A DNA stretch of 64,000 nucleotides from Sulfitobacter pontiacus (GCF_040790665.1 NZ_CP160849.1:2133501-2197500), one strand, 5' to 3'. Counted from the stretch's first letter, positions 33,851 to 43,289 are shown. Numbers and translations are program-made. The notes: generated from the sequence alone by a model not told the origin.

Positions 33851-34281
33851 ACAAGCTGCTGCTGATCTGCATGTCTGTGCTGGTCGGTGGTGCCATCATT
33901 GGCGGCTTGGTCGTGGTGGGCGGCCCGCAACACGCGCGGTTCGCCCAGCAGGACAGGCAGCGCGTAAGCGATCTGCGGATCTTGCACACGCATCTGATGT
34001 GCCTTGGTCACCCGCGCAAACCATTGCCGCAAGCGCTTGCGGATGACAGCTATTGCCCCGGCGCGCGGCCCGGTCTGCGCGATGTGCTGACCCAAGGCGA
34101 TCCCGCAACGGGCGCGCCTTACGTCTATCACCGCCTCAATGATACCGCGTTCGAGGTCTGCGCCACGCTGGCGCTTGATCCGGCAGAGGCGCGCAAAGCT
34201 GCGTTTGATCATGACACCATCGCCCTGCGCGCCAACGATACCCTCTGTTTTATCGGGGATCGCGCTGTTTCTGCCGATTAG
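33847..34281 (+). CDS. Small signal-anchored protein, unknown function
   Basis: A 144-residue protein with an N-terminal membrane anchor or signal (about 3-26, LLLICMSVLVGGAIIGGLVVVGG). The rest is soluble, with two cysteines (MCLGH, YCPG) plus Cys near residue 104 and 137. It resembles a small periplasmic domain of no family that I recognise. It begins with GTG overlapping the stop of the membrane-protein gene, so the two may act together. Downstream is the convergent UPF0173 gene. Confidence 0.65.
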   Translation: MNKLLLICMSVLVGGAIIGGLVVVGGPQHARFAQQDRQRVSDLRILHTHLMCLGHPRKPLPQALADDSYCPGARPGLRDVLTQGDPATGAPYVYHRLNDTAFEVCATLALDPAEARKAAFDHDTIALRANDTLCFIGDRAVSAD

Positions 34282-34287
34282 GCCGGT

Positions 34288-34980
34288 TTACAGGCTGATC
34301 GGTTTAAGCACCTCGGGCTCGATCACATCCACGCCGGGCAAGCCGTCGATCAGCACCTGCGCCGATTGTTCAAGCGCGTCGAAGGTGCGGTAGTGGCAGG
34401 GGATGACGGTCTTGAAGTCAAAATACCGTTTCGCCGCATAGGCCGCACCTGCCATATCCATGGTGAAATGGCCGCCCGCGCTGAGGATGCCGATATCGGG
34501 TTTGTGGTAATCGCCCATCCAATCCATATCCGCCATAATATCCGTATCACCCGAGACATAGATCGTGCGGCCTTCGCCCTTGATCATAAAGCCGATCTCG
34601 GCCCCCATATAGACTGGCCCCGCGTCCCCATCGACGGAAGAGGAATGTGACGCCGGCACCATGGTCACATCGACCTTGCCGCAGCGTATGGTGCCGCCTT
34701 TGTTGAAACCGGTGGTGCCTTCCACGCCCTGCGCGCTGAAATAGCCCATCACTTCGACCATGCCTGCAACCGGCGCGCCGGTTTTCTCGGCCACCATCTT
34801 GAGGTCCTGGGTGTGGTCGAAATGCCCGTGGGTCACCAGGATTTGCGTGACGCCTGCCAGTGCGGCCTCGTGCTGCGCGTCGTCCAGCATCGGATTGCCG
34901 GTGAGCCAGGGGTCGATCAGCAGAATCTGATCCTCGATCTCGATGCGAAAGCTGCCGTGGCCTAGCCAGATGATATCCAT
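34288..34980 (-). CDS. UPF0173 metal-dependent hydrolase
   Basis: A 230-residue metallo-beta-lactamase-fold hydrolase. The metal motif HxHxDH is at residues 51-56 (HGHFDH), with later ligands in VPASHSSS and SGDTDI, and the end VIPCHYRTF. No signal peptide. UPF0173 members are uncharacterised in detail; a phosphodiesterase or lactonase activity is possible. The start ATG at 34980 is followed upstream by GGGAG. Confidence 0.9.
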   Translation of the reverse strand: MDIIWLGHGSFRIEIEDQILLIDPWLTGNPMLDDAQHEAALAGVTQILVTHGHFDHTQDLKMVAEKTGAPVAGMVEVMGYFSAQGVEGTTGFNKGGTIRCGKVDVTMVPASHSSSVDGDAGPVYMGAEIGFMIKGEGRTIYVSGDTDIMADMDWMGDYHKPDIGILSAGGHFTMDMAGAAYAAKRYFDFKTVIPCHYRTFDALEQSAQVLIDGLPGVDVIEPEVLKPISL

Positions 34981-35040
34981 TTGGGTCTCCCTTATTCCGT
35001 GTCTTTAGCGGACTGTAGCGCGTGATGCCGCTTTGGGGAG

Positions 35041-35074
35041 CCTCCGGCGGGAGTTTATTTGGCAAAATGAAGGA
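35041..35074. repeat. Dispersed CTCCGGCGGGAG-TTTATTTGGCAAAATGAAG element
   Basis: CTCC-GGCG-GGAG hairpin (35042-35053) followed by TTTATTTGGCAAAATGAAGG (35054-35073). It lies upstream of gatC and resembles the tail of the elements at 24190, 38413, 45174 and 51408. Confidence 0.5.
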
Positions 35075-35168
35075 TCAACCGGCGCGATTGCGGGTCAGAG
35101 GCAGCCCCCAGACTTGCGGGGGCGGGCAGGGGGCGATAAACGGCACCCAATCAGATGAAGGAGCGCCC

Positions 35169-35456
35169 ATGTCCATTGACGAGTCCACAGCCGCACGGGT
35201 GGCGAAACTGGCCCGCATCAAGGTCGAACCCGACGCCTTGCCCGCGCTGGCGCAAGAGTTCAACAATATCCTCGGCTTTATCGAGCAGTTGAACGAAGTC
35301 GATGTCGACGGGGTAGAGCCGATGACATCGGTCACGCCACAGGTGTTGAAAAAGCGCGAGGACGTGGTTCGCGATGGCGACCAACAGGCCAAGGTGCTGG
35401 CCAATGCGCCCGACGCGCGCGAAGGATTTTTTGCGGTTCCGAAGGTGGTTGAATAA
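35169..35456 (+). CDS. gatC: Asp-tRNA(Asn)/Glu-tRNA(Gln) amidotransferase subunit C
   Basis: Small subunit (95 residues) of the GatCAB complex that converts Glu-tRNA-Gln and Asp-tRNA-Asn to the correct amide forms. Typical N-terminus [17 protein letters not shown] and middle [16 protein letters not shown], end FFAVPKVVE. The ATG at 35169 follows AAGGAG. Its stop overlaps the gatA start by one base (TAATG), so translation of the two is coupled. Confidence 0.96.
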   Translation: MSIDESTAARVAKLARIKVEPDALPALAQEFNNILGFIEQLNEVDVDGVEPMTSVTPQVLKKREDVVRDGDQQAKVLANAPDAREGFFAVPKVVE

Positions 35457-36943
35457 TGGCTGATCTGAATAAACTGGGCCTTGCCGATGCACGTGACGCG
35501 CTGCGCAAGGGGGATGTGACCTCGGCCGAGCTGACGGCGGCATGTCTGAGCGCGATCGAGGGCGCGGGCGCGCTGAATGCTTTTGTCCACCACACCGGTG
35601 ATCTGGCAATGGATCAGGCCAAGGCAGCCGATGCGCGGATCAAATCCGGCGATGCCCCTGCCATGTGTGGTCTGCCCATCGGCATCAAGGATCTGTTCTG
35701 CACCAAAGGGGTGCCGTCGCAAGCGGCGTCGCGCATTCTTGAAGGCTTCTTGCCCGAGTATGAAAGCACCGTATCGCAGAACCTGCTGGACAGCGGGGCC
35801 GTCATGTTGGGCAAGCTCAACATGGATGAATTCGCGATGGGATCGTCCAATGAAACCTCCGTGTATGGCAATGCCGTCAACCCGTGGCGGCGTTCGGGCG
35901 ATGAGACAGCGCTGACACCCGGCGGGTCTTCGGGCGGGTCGGCGGCAGCTGTGGCGGCGGATCTTTGTCTTGCGGCCACCGGCACCGATACCGGCGGCTC
36001 GATCCGCCAGCCTGCGGCCTTTACCGGCACCGTGGGGATCAAGCCGACCTACGGCCGCTGCTCCCGCTGGGGCGTCGTGGCCTTTGCCTCGTCGCTGGAT
36101 CAGGCGGGCCCGATGACCAAGACCGTGCGCGATGCGGCGATCATGCTGGGTGCCATGGCGGGGTATGACCCCAAGGACAGCACCTCCGCCGAGCTGGCGG
36201 TCCCTGATTTCGAAGCCGCCTTGACCGGCGACATCCGTGGCAAAAAGATCGGCATCCCGCGGGAATACCGCATCGACGGTATCCCTGCCGAGATCGACAA
36301 GCTGTGGCAGGACGGTATCGCCATGCTGCGCGACGCCGGGGCCGAGATCGTTGATATCTCTCTTCCGCATACGAAATACGCCTTGCCTGCCTATTACGTG
36401 ATCGCACCGGCGGAAGCCTCGTCGAACCTCGCCCGCTATGACGGGGTACGCTATGGTCACCGCGCCAAGCTGGACCACGGCGACGGCATCACCGAGATGT
36501 ACGAAAAGACCCGCGCCGAAGGCTTCGGGGCCGAGGTGCAGCGCCGTGTCATGGTCGGTACCTATGTGCTAAGCGCGGGCTTCTACGACGCCTACTACAA
36601 CCGGGCGCGCAAGGTCCGCACGTTGATCAAGAAAGACTTCGAAGACGCCTTTGCGGCCGGTATCGACAGCATCCTGACCCCGACCACGCCCTCGGCGGCC
36701 TTCGGTCTGGGCGAGATGACGGATACGGATCCTGTGGCGATGTATCTGAACGACGTCTTCACGGTTACCGTGAACCTCGCGGGGCTGCCCGGTATCGCAT
36801 TGCCCACCGGCACCAGCGAGACCGGCCTACCGCTTGGCTTGCAGCTGATCGGCCGCCCATGGGAAGAGGCCGATCTGCTGTCTACCGCCTATGCGCTGGA
36901 GCAGGCGGCGGGCTTTGTAGCCAAGCCGCAGAAATGGTGGTAA
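35456..36943 (+). CDS. gatA: Asp-tRNA(Asn)/Glu-tRNA(Gln) amidotransferase subunit A
   Basis: Catalytic amidase subunit of 495 residues. The amidase-signature triad is visible: Lys78 (GIKDLF), cis-Ser158 in GGSSGGS and nucleophile Ser182 in TGGSIRQPA. It releases ammonia from glutamine for the GatB subunit, whose gene is not in the window. Length and C-terminus ([30 protein letters not shown]) are normal. Confidence 0.97.
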   Translation: MADLNKLGLADARDALRKGDVTSAELTAACLSAIEGAGALNAFVHHTGDLAMDQAKAADARIKSGDAPAMCGLPIGIKDLFCTKGVPSQAASRILEGFLPEYESTVSQNLLDSGAVMLGKLNMDEFAMGSSNETSVYGNAVNPWRRSGDETALTPGGSSGGSAAAVAADLCLAATGTDTGGSIRQPAAFTGTVGIKPTYGRCSRWGVVAFASSLDQAGPMTKTVRDAAIMLGAMAGYDPKDSTSAELAVPDFEAALTGDIRGKKIGIPREYRIDGIPAEIDKLWQDGIAMLRDAGAEIVDISLPHTKYALPAYYVIAPAEASSNLARYDGVRYGHRAKLDHGDGITEMYEKTRAEGFGAEVQRRVMVGTYVLSAGFYDAYYNRARKVRTLIKKDFEDAFAAGIDSILTPTTPSAAFGLGEMTDTDPVAMYLNDVFTVTVNLAGLPGIALPTGTSETGLPLGLQLIGRPWEEADLLSTAYALEQAAGFVAKPQKWW

Positions 36944-36981
36944 ACCCCCGCCGATAAACCAGAGCAGATAAAGCAGGTCCG

Positions 36982-37728
36982 ATGATGATACGTTGTTCAA
37001 TTGTTGCAGCCTTGGGGCTCGCCCTGGCGGCCTGCCAGCCCGCAATCCCCGACAGTGGACGGGGTGTCGGTTTTGACGGGTCGTTCGACGCCGCGCAATC
37101 CCAGCGGGATACAGCTTTGGCAGGCGGGGCGGTGGCAACGATGCCAGCACCCGCCACGGTGGACGCCACGCCGCTGGACGCTGTCGATGATGGCTCCGCT
37201 GCGGCGACGGCTGCGGAAACGGCACGTATCCTGGATGCCACGCGCCCCGGTGGGCTTGGCAATGATGCCGCGACCAATTCGGGCGTGGCCCCTGTGAACG
37301 CCAGCCCGTCCAACCCTGCGCCACCGGTGCTGGGGGCAGGGGGAATCTCGCAAGAGAACAACTTTGACGCCGTGGCCGATGAGCGCAGCATCGAAGGCGA
37401 CGCGGCCCGCATCGCGGCCAACCGCGCGCAATACCGTGTGGTGCAACCCGAAGCCCTGCCGGACCGCGCCGATGCCGGGCCCAATATCGTAGCCTATGCT
37501 TTGCAGAACAATCACGCCGTCGGCACCCCGATCTACACCCGTCGGGGGTTCAACAAGCAGCGCAAATTCGCACGGGCCTGCGCTCAGTATTCGCACCCGG
37601 ATCAGGCGCAGATCGCCTTCCTCAGTGCGGGCGGCCCTGAAAAGGACCGCTCTGGCATGGACCCTGACGGCGACGGATACGCCTGCAACTGGGACCCGAG
37701 CCCATATCGCAAAGGGGTGCAGGGCTAG
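36982..37728 (+). CDS. Lipoprotein with excalibur-like C-terminal motif
   Basis: A 248-residue predicted lipoprotein: signal helix and lipobox LAAC (Cys18), an Ala/Gly/Thr-rich low-complexity stretch (about 25-115) and a C-terminal domain (about 140-248). That end holds PIYTRRGF, CAQYSHPDQAQIAFLSAGGPEKD and DPDGDGYACNWDP, like the calcium-binding excalibur motif (DxDxDGxxC). It is followed after five bases by an amidase gene, suggesting an envelope role. Confidence 0.75.
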   Translation: MMIRCSIVAALGLALAACQPAIPDSGRGVGFDGSFDAAQSQRDTALAGGAVATMPAPATVDATPLDAVDDGSAAATAAETARILDATRPGGLGNDAATNSGVAPVNASPSNPAPPVLGAGGISQENNFDAVADERSIEGDAARIAANRAQYRVVQPEALPDRADAGPNIVAYALQNNHAVGTPIYTRRGFNKQRKFARACAQYSHPDQAQIAFLSAGGPEKDRSGMDPDGDGYACNWDPSPYRKGVQG

Positions 37729-37733
37729 GCCCC

Positions 37734-38402
37734 ATGGCAGACGCGCCTGACCGCTACCTTTCCCCGAACCATGGGCCGCGCCGCAACGGGTTGCGGCCCT
37801 CTTTGATCGTGCTCCACTATACCGCGATGGACAGCGCAGAAGCGGCCTGCGCGCGTCTTTGTGACCCTGCGGCCGAAGTCTCGGCCCACTATCTGATCAC
37901 GGGCAAGGGCGAGACTGTACCACTTGTCCCGGAAGACCAGCGTGCCTGGCACGCCGGTGCAGGGGAATGGCGGGGTCAGGATGACATCAATTCACGCTCT
38001 ATCGGGATAGAGCTGGATAACCGCGGCAATCACCCCTTCTCCGAACCGCAGATGGTCACGCTCGAAACCCTGCTGCGCGGGATTATGGAGCGGTGGTCGA
38101 TCCCGCCCGAAGGGATCATCGGCCATTCGGATATGGCCCCCGGACGCAAGATCGACCCCGGACCGCGATTCGACTGGCCACGTCTGGCGCGTCAGAACCT
38201 TGCCGGCAAAGGCCGTCAGTACGCGGAGAAAAACCGCGGATCCGACCCCACACCGGCGGCCTTTATCGCGGCGGCACATGCGGCAGGCTACACCGCCACC
38301 GATGATATTGACCTCCTTCTGCACAGCACGCGTCTGCGGTATGCCCCCTGGCGCAAGGGGCTGCTCTGCGCCGCTGATATGACCCTCGGGCATGATCTCT
38401 AG
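37734..38402 (+). CDS. N-acetylmuramoyl-L-alanine amidase (Amidase_2, AmiD-like)
   Basis: Cleaves the amide bond between MurNAc and L-Ala in peptidoglycan. The 222-residue product has the zinc and catalytic features of the family: HYTAMD (His28), HAGAGEW, IGIELDN and the C-terminal GHSDMAPGRKIDPGPRFDW. No signal peptide is visible, so it may be cytosolic and act in muropeptide recycling, like AmpD. It lies directly downstream of the excalibur-motif lipoprotein, a likely operon partner. Confidence 0.87.
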   Translation: MADAPDRYLSPNHGPRRNGLRPSLIVLHYTAMDSAEAACARLCDPAAEVSAHYLITGKGETVPLVPEDQRAWHAGAGEWRGQDDINSRSIGIELDNRGNHPFSEPQMVTLETLLRGIMERWSIPPEGIIGHSDMAPGRKIDPGPRFDWPRLARQNLAGKGRQYAEKNRGSDPTPAAFIAAAHAAGYTATDDIDLLLHSTRLRYAPWRKGLLCAADMTLGHDL

Positions 38403-38403
38403 C

Positions 38404-38446
38404 ACCACACCCGTTTCCAAATGGTTAAAAATCCTCGCCGAAGGCA
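38404..38446. repeat. Dispersed GAGGATTTTT element (minus orientation)
   Basis: Reverse complement reads CGGCGAGGATTTTTAACCATTTGGAAAC (38412-38440). It follows the amidase gene and is a member of the family at 24190, 51408 and, more loosely, 35041 and 45174. Confidence 0.5.
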
Positions 38447-38465
38447 TCGCGGCGGGTGAAACTGA

Positions 38466-38495
38466 TTGACCCCACCTGAAGTTAGGCGCTAGGCG
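38466..38495 (+). promoter_or_regulatory. Candidate rnpB promoter
   Basis: -35 TTGACC (38466-38471) and -10 TAGGCG (38490-38495), spacing 18. The expected start is near 38502, the mature 5' end of the RNA. Confidence 0.55.
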
Positions 38496-38501
38496 TGCAG
38501 C

Positions 38502-38913
<412 letters not shown>

Positions 38914-38952
38914 ATAATCATGGTCTTTATCCCTGTTCTTCGGGGGCTTGGT

Positions 38953-38975
38953 CCGGAAAACTTCAATTTTTCCGG
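38953..38975 (+). terminator. Possible terminator after rnpB
   Basis: CCGGAAAA (38953-38960) pairs with TTTTCCGG (38968-38975) around a 7-base loop; the arm itself supplies the T run. Confidence 0.5.
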
Positions 38976-39005
38976 TTCGTTTGGGCCATGGGCGGGAAAT
39001 AGCGG

Positions 39006-39033
39006 TTGACTCAGGCGCAGGCGTGACTAGAAC
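39006..39033 (+). promoter_or_regulatory. Candidate rpmG promoter
   Basis: -35 TTGACT (39006-39011) and -10 TAGAAC (39028-39033), spacing 16, about 63 bases before the rpmG start. Confidence 0.6.
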
Positions 39034-39096
39034 CCAAAACTCAGGATTTCACGAGCGGTCGATCAGCGGCCTGCTCGTCGTTGCAGGAGAACGACT

Positions 39097-39264
39097 ATGG
39101 CGAAGCCAACCACGATCAAGATCCGTCTGAACTCGTCCGCGGGCACAGGCCATTTCTACGTAACCAAGAAAAACGCACGTACCATGACCGAGAAAATGGT
39201 CATCAAAAAGTACGACCCCGTTATTCGTAAGCACGTTGAATACAAAGAAGGCAAGATCAAGTAA
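39097..39264 (+). CDS. rpmG: 50S ribosomal protein L33
   Basis: A 55-residue ribosomal protein matching L33 along its whole length ([20 protein letters not shown] start, [18 protein letters not shown] end). It has no zinc CxxC pairs, the usual form in this group. The ATG follows CAGGAGAACGACT. A strong terminator follows, so it is transcribed alone from its own promoter. Confidence 0.96.
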   Translation: MAKPTTIKIRLNSSAGTGHFYVTKKNARTMTEKMVIKKYDPVIRKHVEYKEGKIK

Positions 39265-39287
39265 GATCTTACCGTCGACGCGATATG

Positions 39288-39314
39288 AAGGCCGCGCCTC
39301 GTGCGCGGCCTTTT
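39288..39314 (+). terminator. Rho-independent terminator after rpmG
   Basis: AAGGCCGCGC (39288-39297) pairs with GCGCGGCCTT (39303-39312) around CTCGT and runs into TTTT. Confidence 0.9.
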
Positions 39315-39391
39315 GCGTTTTTCTACCTCGGACATGGGAACAGCCCTGCTGTCGCGGCTAAGTACCGGATGTGATCGCAAGGAGACGGGCA

Positions 39392-40081
39392 ATGCCCAAA
39401 GAAGGCCATTACATCAACCGGAGTAACTGGTTGCGCGCTGCTGTACTGGGGGCGAATGACGGGATTGTTTCCATCTCTAGCCTTCTGGTCGGCGTTACCT
39501 CGGCGGGGATGGCGACCGGAAATGTCGCCCTGACCGGTTTCGCCGGATTGACCGCGGGCGCACTGTCCATGGCCGCGGGGGAGTATGTCTCTGTCTCGGC
39601 GCAGGCCGATGTGGAAGCCGCGGATCTGGAGCGTGAGCGTATCGCGCTGGAGGAAGACCCGGACTACGAGCTGGAAGAGCTTGCCGAAGGGTTGGAGAAC
39701 CGCGGCGTCGATGCCGCGCTCGCCGTTAAGGTTGCCACGCAGATGACCGACCACGACGCTCTTGGTGCGCATGCGCGCGAAGAGCTCGGCATGTTTGGCC
39801 TGGCAGGGCAGGCGAATCCGCTGCAGGCCGCCGGGGCCTCAGCGCTCGCCTTCGCTCTGGGAGGGGCCTTTCCGTTGATCGCAGCACTTGTCGCCCCTGC
39901 CGGATACGCTTTGATCGCGATTGCCGTGACCGCTGTGCTCGCTCTGGCACTGCTTGGCGGCGGCGGTGCACGGCTTGGCGGTGCGCCCCTGCGTTCGGCG
40001 ATTATTCGTGCGGTGGTCTGGGGCGCACTTGCGATGGCCGTGACCGCTGCGTTGGGGCAAGCCTTCCATGTTGCGGTTTAG
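39392..40081 (+). CDS. VIT1/CCC1-family iron or manganese transporter
   Basis: A 229-residue inner-membrane protein of the vacuolar iron transporter family. It opens with NWLRAAVLGANDGIVSISSLL and has the helix motif GALSMAAGEYVSVSAQAD; a cytosolic acidic hinge (about residues 78-105) may bind metal, and three more helices follow. The ATG at 39392 follows AAGGAG; a start seven codons upstream is rejected. Likely exports or stores Fe(II) or Mn(II); direction is uncertain. No ferritin-like domain is attached. Confidence 0.88.
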   Translation: MPKEGHYINRSNWLRAAVLGANDGIVSISSLLVGVTSAGMATGNVALTGFAGLTAGALSMAAGEYVSVSAQADVEAADLERERIALEEDPDYELEELAEGLENRGVDAALAVKVATQMTDHDALGAHAREELGMFGLAGQANPLQAAGASALAFALGGAFPLIAALVAPAGYALIAIAVTAVLALALLGGGGARLGGAPLRSAIIRAVVWGALAMAVTAALGQAFHVAV

Positions 40082-40414
40082 CTTGGTCGGGGGTGAGCTG
40101 GTGCCTAAGCTGAGACCTCTGGAATCATCACTTCAGTGAGCATTTCGAGAGGAGGTTCGCTCCTCTGCGGGTGTGCTTTTCTGCGCGCCCGACTGGAAGA
40201 CGTACAGTCGCAAGGTCGTGTCAGCATGCTTGTTGAACCGAATGTTACTGAACAGACTGCGTAAGGCGGATCGCAGTTATACGGAAGCGTCGCGGGCAGA
40301 TTAGGTAGTCGGGCCGACGGTTGTGATAGCGCCTAGGGCAAAAGAAAGCGCCCACCGAACGGATGTCGATGGGCGCTCGTTCTCAGGTATTTTCCCGCGT
40401 CGTGGGGCAGTGTG
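40082..40414. other. Intergenic gap without a recognisable gene
   Basis: A 333-base gap between the VIT gene and the convergent BI-1 gene. The right end holds the BI-1 terminator. A small inverted repeat (GAGAGGAGGTTCGCTCCTCT near 40148) is the only other structure I see. Confidence 0.6.
40341..40377 (-). terminator. Rho-independent terminator of the BI-1 gene
   Basis: On the minus strand AGCGCCCATCGA pairs with TCGGTGGGCGCT (12 bp, one G-T pair) around a 7-base loop, then TTCTTTT. Coordinates 40347-40358 and 40366-40377 are the arms. Confidence 0.9.
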
Positions 40415-41191
40415 TTATTCGCGGTTGCCGAACAATTGCAGCAACATCATGAACATGTTGATGAAGTTCAGGTACAGGCTCAACGCGCCCATGATACCGG
40501 ACTTCTGCAGCCATTCTTGGTCACCGTGATGCGCATGCGCCAAGTAAGTGTTCTTGATGTTCTGCGTGTCATAGGCGGTGAGTCCAGCGAAAATCAGAAC
40601 GCCGATAGCCGAGATCGCGAATACCAGGGCAGGGGAGGCGAGGAAGATGTTCACGATCGACGCGACAACCAGGCCAATGACGCCCATGATCAGGAAGCTA
40701 CCCCAGCCAGAGATGTCCTTTTTCGTGGTGTAGCCCCAAAGCGACAGGCCTGCGAAAGCGATCGAGGTGATCAAGAAAATCTGGATGATGGAATAACCCG
40801 TAAAGACCAGAAAGATCGAGCTGATCGAAACGCCCATGACGGCAGCGAAAACATAGAACAATGTCTGCGCAGTCGCGGCCGAGATTTTATTCATCGCGGC
40901 ACCCAAGCCGAAGACAAACGCCAAAGGTGCAAACATCACAACCCATTTCAGCGGCGACATATACAGCGCAGAGCCGAAGGAAGTCAGGTACTTGTCCGTG
41001 CCAATCTGCGCAACCGCGCCGGAAGGATCGGTCGTCACGGCCAAGCCGGAAATGGCCCAAGCCGCTGCAAAGGTGATCAACATGCCAATCGACATGGTGC
41101 CATACACCTTATTCATATGGGTGCGCAGCCCTTCATCGATAGCGGCGGCGCGGGATCCGGCCGCAGACCGGATTGTGTTCACGTCGGCCAT
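40415..41191 (-). CDS. Bax inhibitor-1/YccA family membrane protein
   Basis: A 258-residue protein with about seven helices. The family's ending is visible (GLTAYDTQNIK, ALSLYLNFINMFMMLLQLFG). The YccA branch inhibits the FtsH protease, while BI-1 proteins leak calcium; either could apply. The ATG at 41191 follows GGAGG; an in-frame ATG at 41293 is rejected. The gene is followed by its own terminator, so it is likely monocistronic. Confidence 0.92.
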   Translation of the reverse strand: MADVNTIRSAAGSRAAAIDEGLRTHMNKVYGTMSIGMLITFAAAWAISGLAVTTDPSGAVAQIGTDKYLTSFGSALYMSPLKWVVMFAPLAFVFGLGAAMNKISAATAQTLFYVFAAVMGVSISSIFLVFTGYSIIQIFLITSIAFAGLSLWGYTTKKDISGWGSFLIMGVIGLVVASIVNIFLASPALVFAISAIGVLIFAGLTAYDTQNIKNTYLAHAHHGDQEWLQKSGIMGALSLYLNFINMFMMLLQLFGNRE

Positions 41192-42050
41192 GAATATCCT
41201 CCAAATAATAGACGTGTTGCAAAGTCGGTTCTCCGACCTCGGTATTGGGTCAAATATCGGCACACACGTCTTTGTTTTCAAGAGCTTTCGCATCCAATTC
41301 TAGCGCAGCGGGCACTATTGGCGTTTTGCTTTGCCAAATGTGGCGCAACATAGGCATTTCTTCCGTCGGAACACGCAGCCTTTCGGTTGCACATCTGCGT
41401 GTCCGTGATGGATGAGCTAAAGAACAGATATGAAGATTTGCCTAACGCGTTTGCGAATTTTGCGTCGCGGCGTTTTGCTGCCTCGTTCTCGCGGCTCTGA
41501 ACGGTATTTTAAGGTTTAGACTGCAAGCCTTTTGCCCATGAGAAGGATGATTCTTCCCCGCGACGGGCGCAATTGTGCCGTAACGTTTTTGTTATTTGCG
41601 CTAATCAGGCGGTATTCGGGTGTCGTGAGCAAAACATCGCGCACCCGCGCAGAATGTAGTGGCGAAGCTGAGGGACGGGGCTATCTTACTGACAAATATG
41701 GTATTCTTGAGCGTGAGAGGAGCAGGTCTCAATGTGTTGGAAATGCTGACACACAGCATTGCGGCGAATTTATGGTGCTCGGCTCAGGTAAAAAGTTTTG
41801 CGAGTTCCCGAACGCTTGCTACGTTCAATTCGCGTATAAGGGGTATTTTTCTCGCGGAAACAACGCTTGATTAAGTGCTGGCGCTGATTGGAATGATAAC
41901 TGAACGTATGTCCATTTTCATTTTATTTGCGCATAGTGAGTATATTTGCAAGTAGCACGTTTTGTCGGAAATGACCACGTGAATTGGTCACTTCCTCTCC
42001 ACAAATACAAGCGTCGAAATTATGGGCGCTGAGTTAGAAAGAAGATCGTG
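41192..42050. other. AT-rich gap with no convincing gene
   Basis: An 859-base region, clearly richer in A and T than its surroundings. Two overlapping open frames (41532-41870, 112 codons; 41659-41874, 71 codons) have poor starts and unusual codon use. The second reads MAKLRDGAILLTNMVFLSV and is mildly hydrophobic. I recognise neither and do not call a gene. An inverted repeat at 41972 lies upstream of the XRE regulator. Confidence 0.6.
41972..41990. promoter_or_regulatory. TGACCA-N7-TGGTCA palindrome upstream of the XRE regulator
   Basis: TGACCA (41972-41977) and TGGTCA (41985-41990) form a perfect inverted repeat about 60 bases before the XRE gene. It could be an autoregulatory operator; nothing confirms this. 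Confidence 0.4.
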
Positions 42051-42425
42051 ATGCCTCATAAAGTAGATGTTCATGTTGGTCAGCGAATACGGCAGCGCCG
42101 TTGGCTGACAGGCATGACACAGCAGCGCTTAGCAGAACTTGTTGGCATAAAATTCCAGCAAATCCAAAAGTATGAAACCGGTGCAAACCGTGTCAGCGCG
42201 TCCAGACTTTGGGACATCGCCTTTGCCCTGAACGTGGACGTTTCGCATTTCTTTGAAGGTCTGGAAGCCGAAAAGCCTCAGCCCGAGAAGGCCTTGGACA
42301 ATATCCCCGCCGATCTGAGCGGCGATAAAGAGGCGATGGATTTGATCCGCTCTTACTATGCGATCCCCGAAAACCAGCGTCGCCGCCTGTTCGAATTGGC
42401 GCGTGTCCTCAGTGATGTGGCTTAA
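42051..42425 (+). CDS. XRE-family transcriptional regulator
   Basis: A 124-residue DNA-binding protein. The helix-turn-helix domain covers about residues 10-68 (VGQRIRQRRWLTGMTQQRLAELVGIKFQQIQKYETG). The C-terminal part (about 80-124) contains a conserved alphaproteobacterial tail, EAMDLIRSYYAIPENQRRRLFELARVL. A GTG codon precedes the ATG at 42051; I choose ATG since GAAAGAAGA sits at suitable distance. Target genes are unknown. It is read toward the HisN-type gene. Confidence 0.88.
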   Translation: MPHKVDVHVGQRIRQRRWLTGMTQQRLAELVGIKFQQIQKYETGANRVSASRLWDIAFALNVDVSHFFEGLEAEKPQPEKALDNIPADLSGDKEAMDLIRSYYAIPENQRRRLFELARVLSDVA

Positions 42426-42482
42426 CCTTTAGCGGGAAGTGTTATCTTGCAAGGATCTGGCGAAAGTGTCAGATCGGTAGCT

Positions 42483-43289
42483 ATGATACCAAATATGCAC
42501 TCCGATCCCGATATATTGCGTGTGGGCCATTTGCTGGCGGACGCCGCCCGTGCCGCGATACTTCCCCATTTTCGTCAAGCAGATCTGATTGCGGACAACA
42601 AATTCCAGTCGGGGTATGATCCCGTCACAGAAGCCGATCGTGCGGCCGAACGGGCCATGCGCGATATCTTGGCACGCGAACGCCCCAACGACGCCATCCT
42701 AGGCGAAGAATATGGTATCGCGGAAGGCACCTCCGGGCTCACCTGGGTTTTGGACCCCATTGACGGCACGCGGGGTTTTGTCTCCGGCACGCCGACCTGG
42801 GGCGTGTTGATCGCCGTCAGCAATGCGAATGGGCCGTTTTTCGGGATCATCGACCAGCCCTATATTCGTGAGCGTTTTGTTGGGCACAGCGGCCAAGCCG
42901 AGGTGTCGGGCCCGTCTGGCGTTCATCCGCTACGGACACGTGGGGCGCGTGCACTGTCACAGGCGACCGTTTTCACTACTTTTCCAGAGGTCGGGACGAC
43001 ATCCGAAGGGGCCGCCTTTGCCGAGGTGGCGCGACATGCGCGTTTGGCGCGCTTTGGGATGGATTGCTATGCTTATGCTTTGGTGGCCTCGGGGCAGGTC
43101 GATCTGGTCATCGAAGCGGGCCTGCAACCCTATGATATTCAAGCGCCAATCGCCCTTGTCCATGCCGCCGGTGGCATCGTTACCGACTGGGATGGCGGCC
43201 CCGCCCATCATGGTGGACGTGCCATCGCGGCGGCCAATGCCGATATTCACGCCGAAGCTTTAGAGTTTGTTAGGAATTGTCCGATATGA
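42483..43289 (+). CDS. hisN: Inositol monophosphatase family protein (HisN type)
   Basis: A 268-residue magnesium-dependent phosphatase. Metal motifs GEEYG and DPIDGTRGFVSGTP lie in the middle and YDIQAPIALVHAAGGIVTDWDGG in the C-terminal part. Alphaproteobacteria that lack the HisB phosphatase domain often use such an enzyme as histidinol-phosphatase, so hisN is likely, though inositol or NADP phosphate could be the substrate. The start is uncertain: ATG 42483 or 42495, or an upstream TTG. Its stop overlaps the deaminase start (ATGA). Confidence 0.78.
   Translation: MIPNMHSDPDILRVGHLLADAARAAILPHFRQADLIADNKFQSGYDPVTEADRAAERAMRDILARERPNDAILGEEYGIAEGTSGLTWVLDPIDGTRGFVSGTPTWGVLIAVSNANGPFFGIIDQPYIRERFVGHSGQAEVSGPSGVHPLRTRGARALSQATVFTTFPEVGTTSEGAAFAEVARHARLARFGMDCYAYALVASGQVDLVIEAGLQPYDIQAPIALVHAAGGIVTDWDGGPAHHGGRAIAAANADIHAEALEFVRNCPI

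Noticed and set aside
41532-41870. A 112-codon gene in the AT-rich gap
   Set aside because: No recognisable ribosome site or family, unusual codon use, and it overlaps another frame of similar quality.
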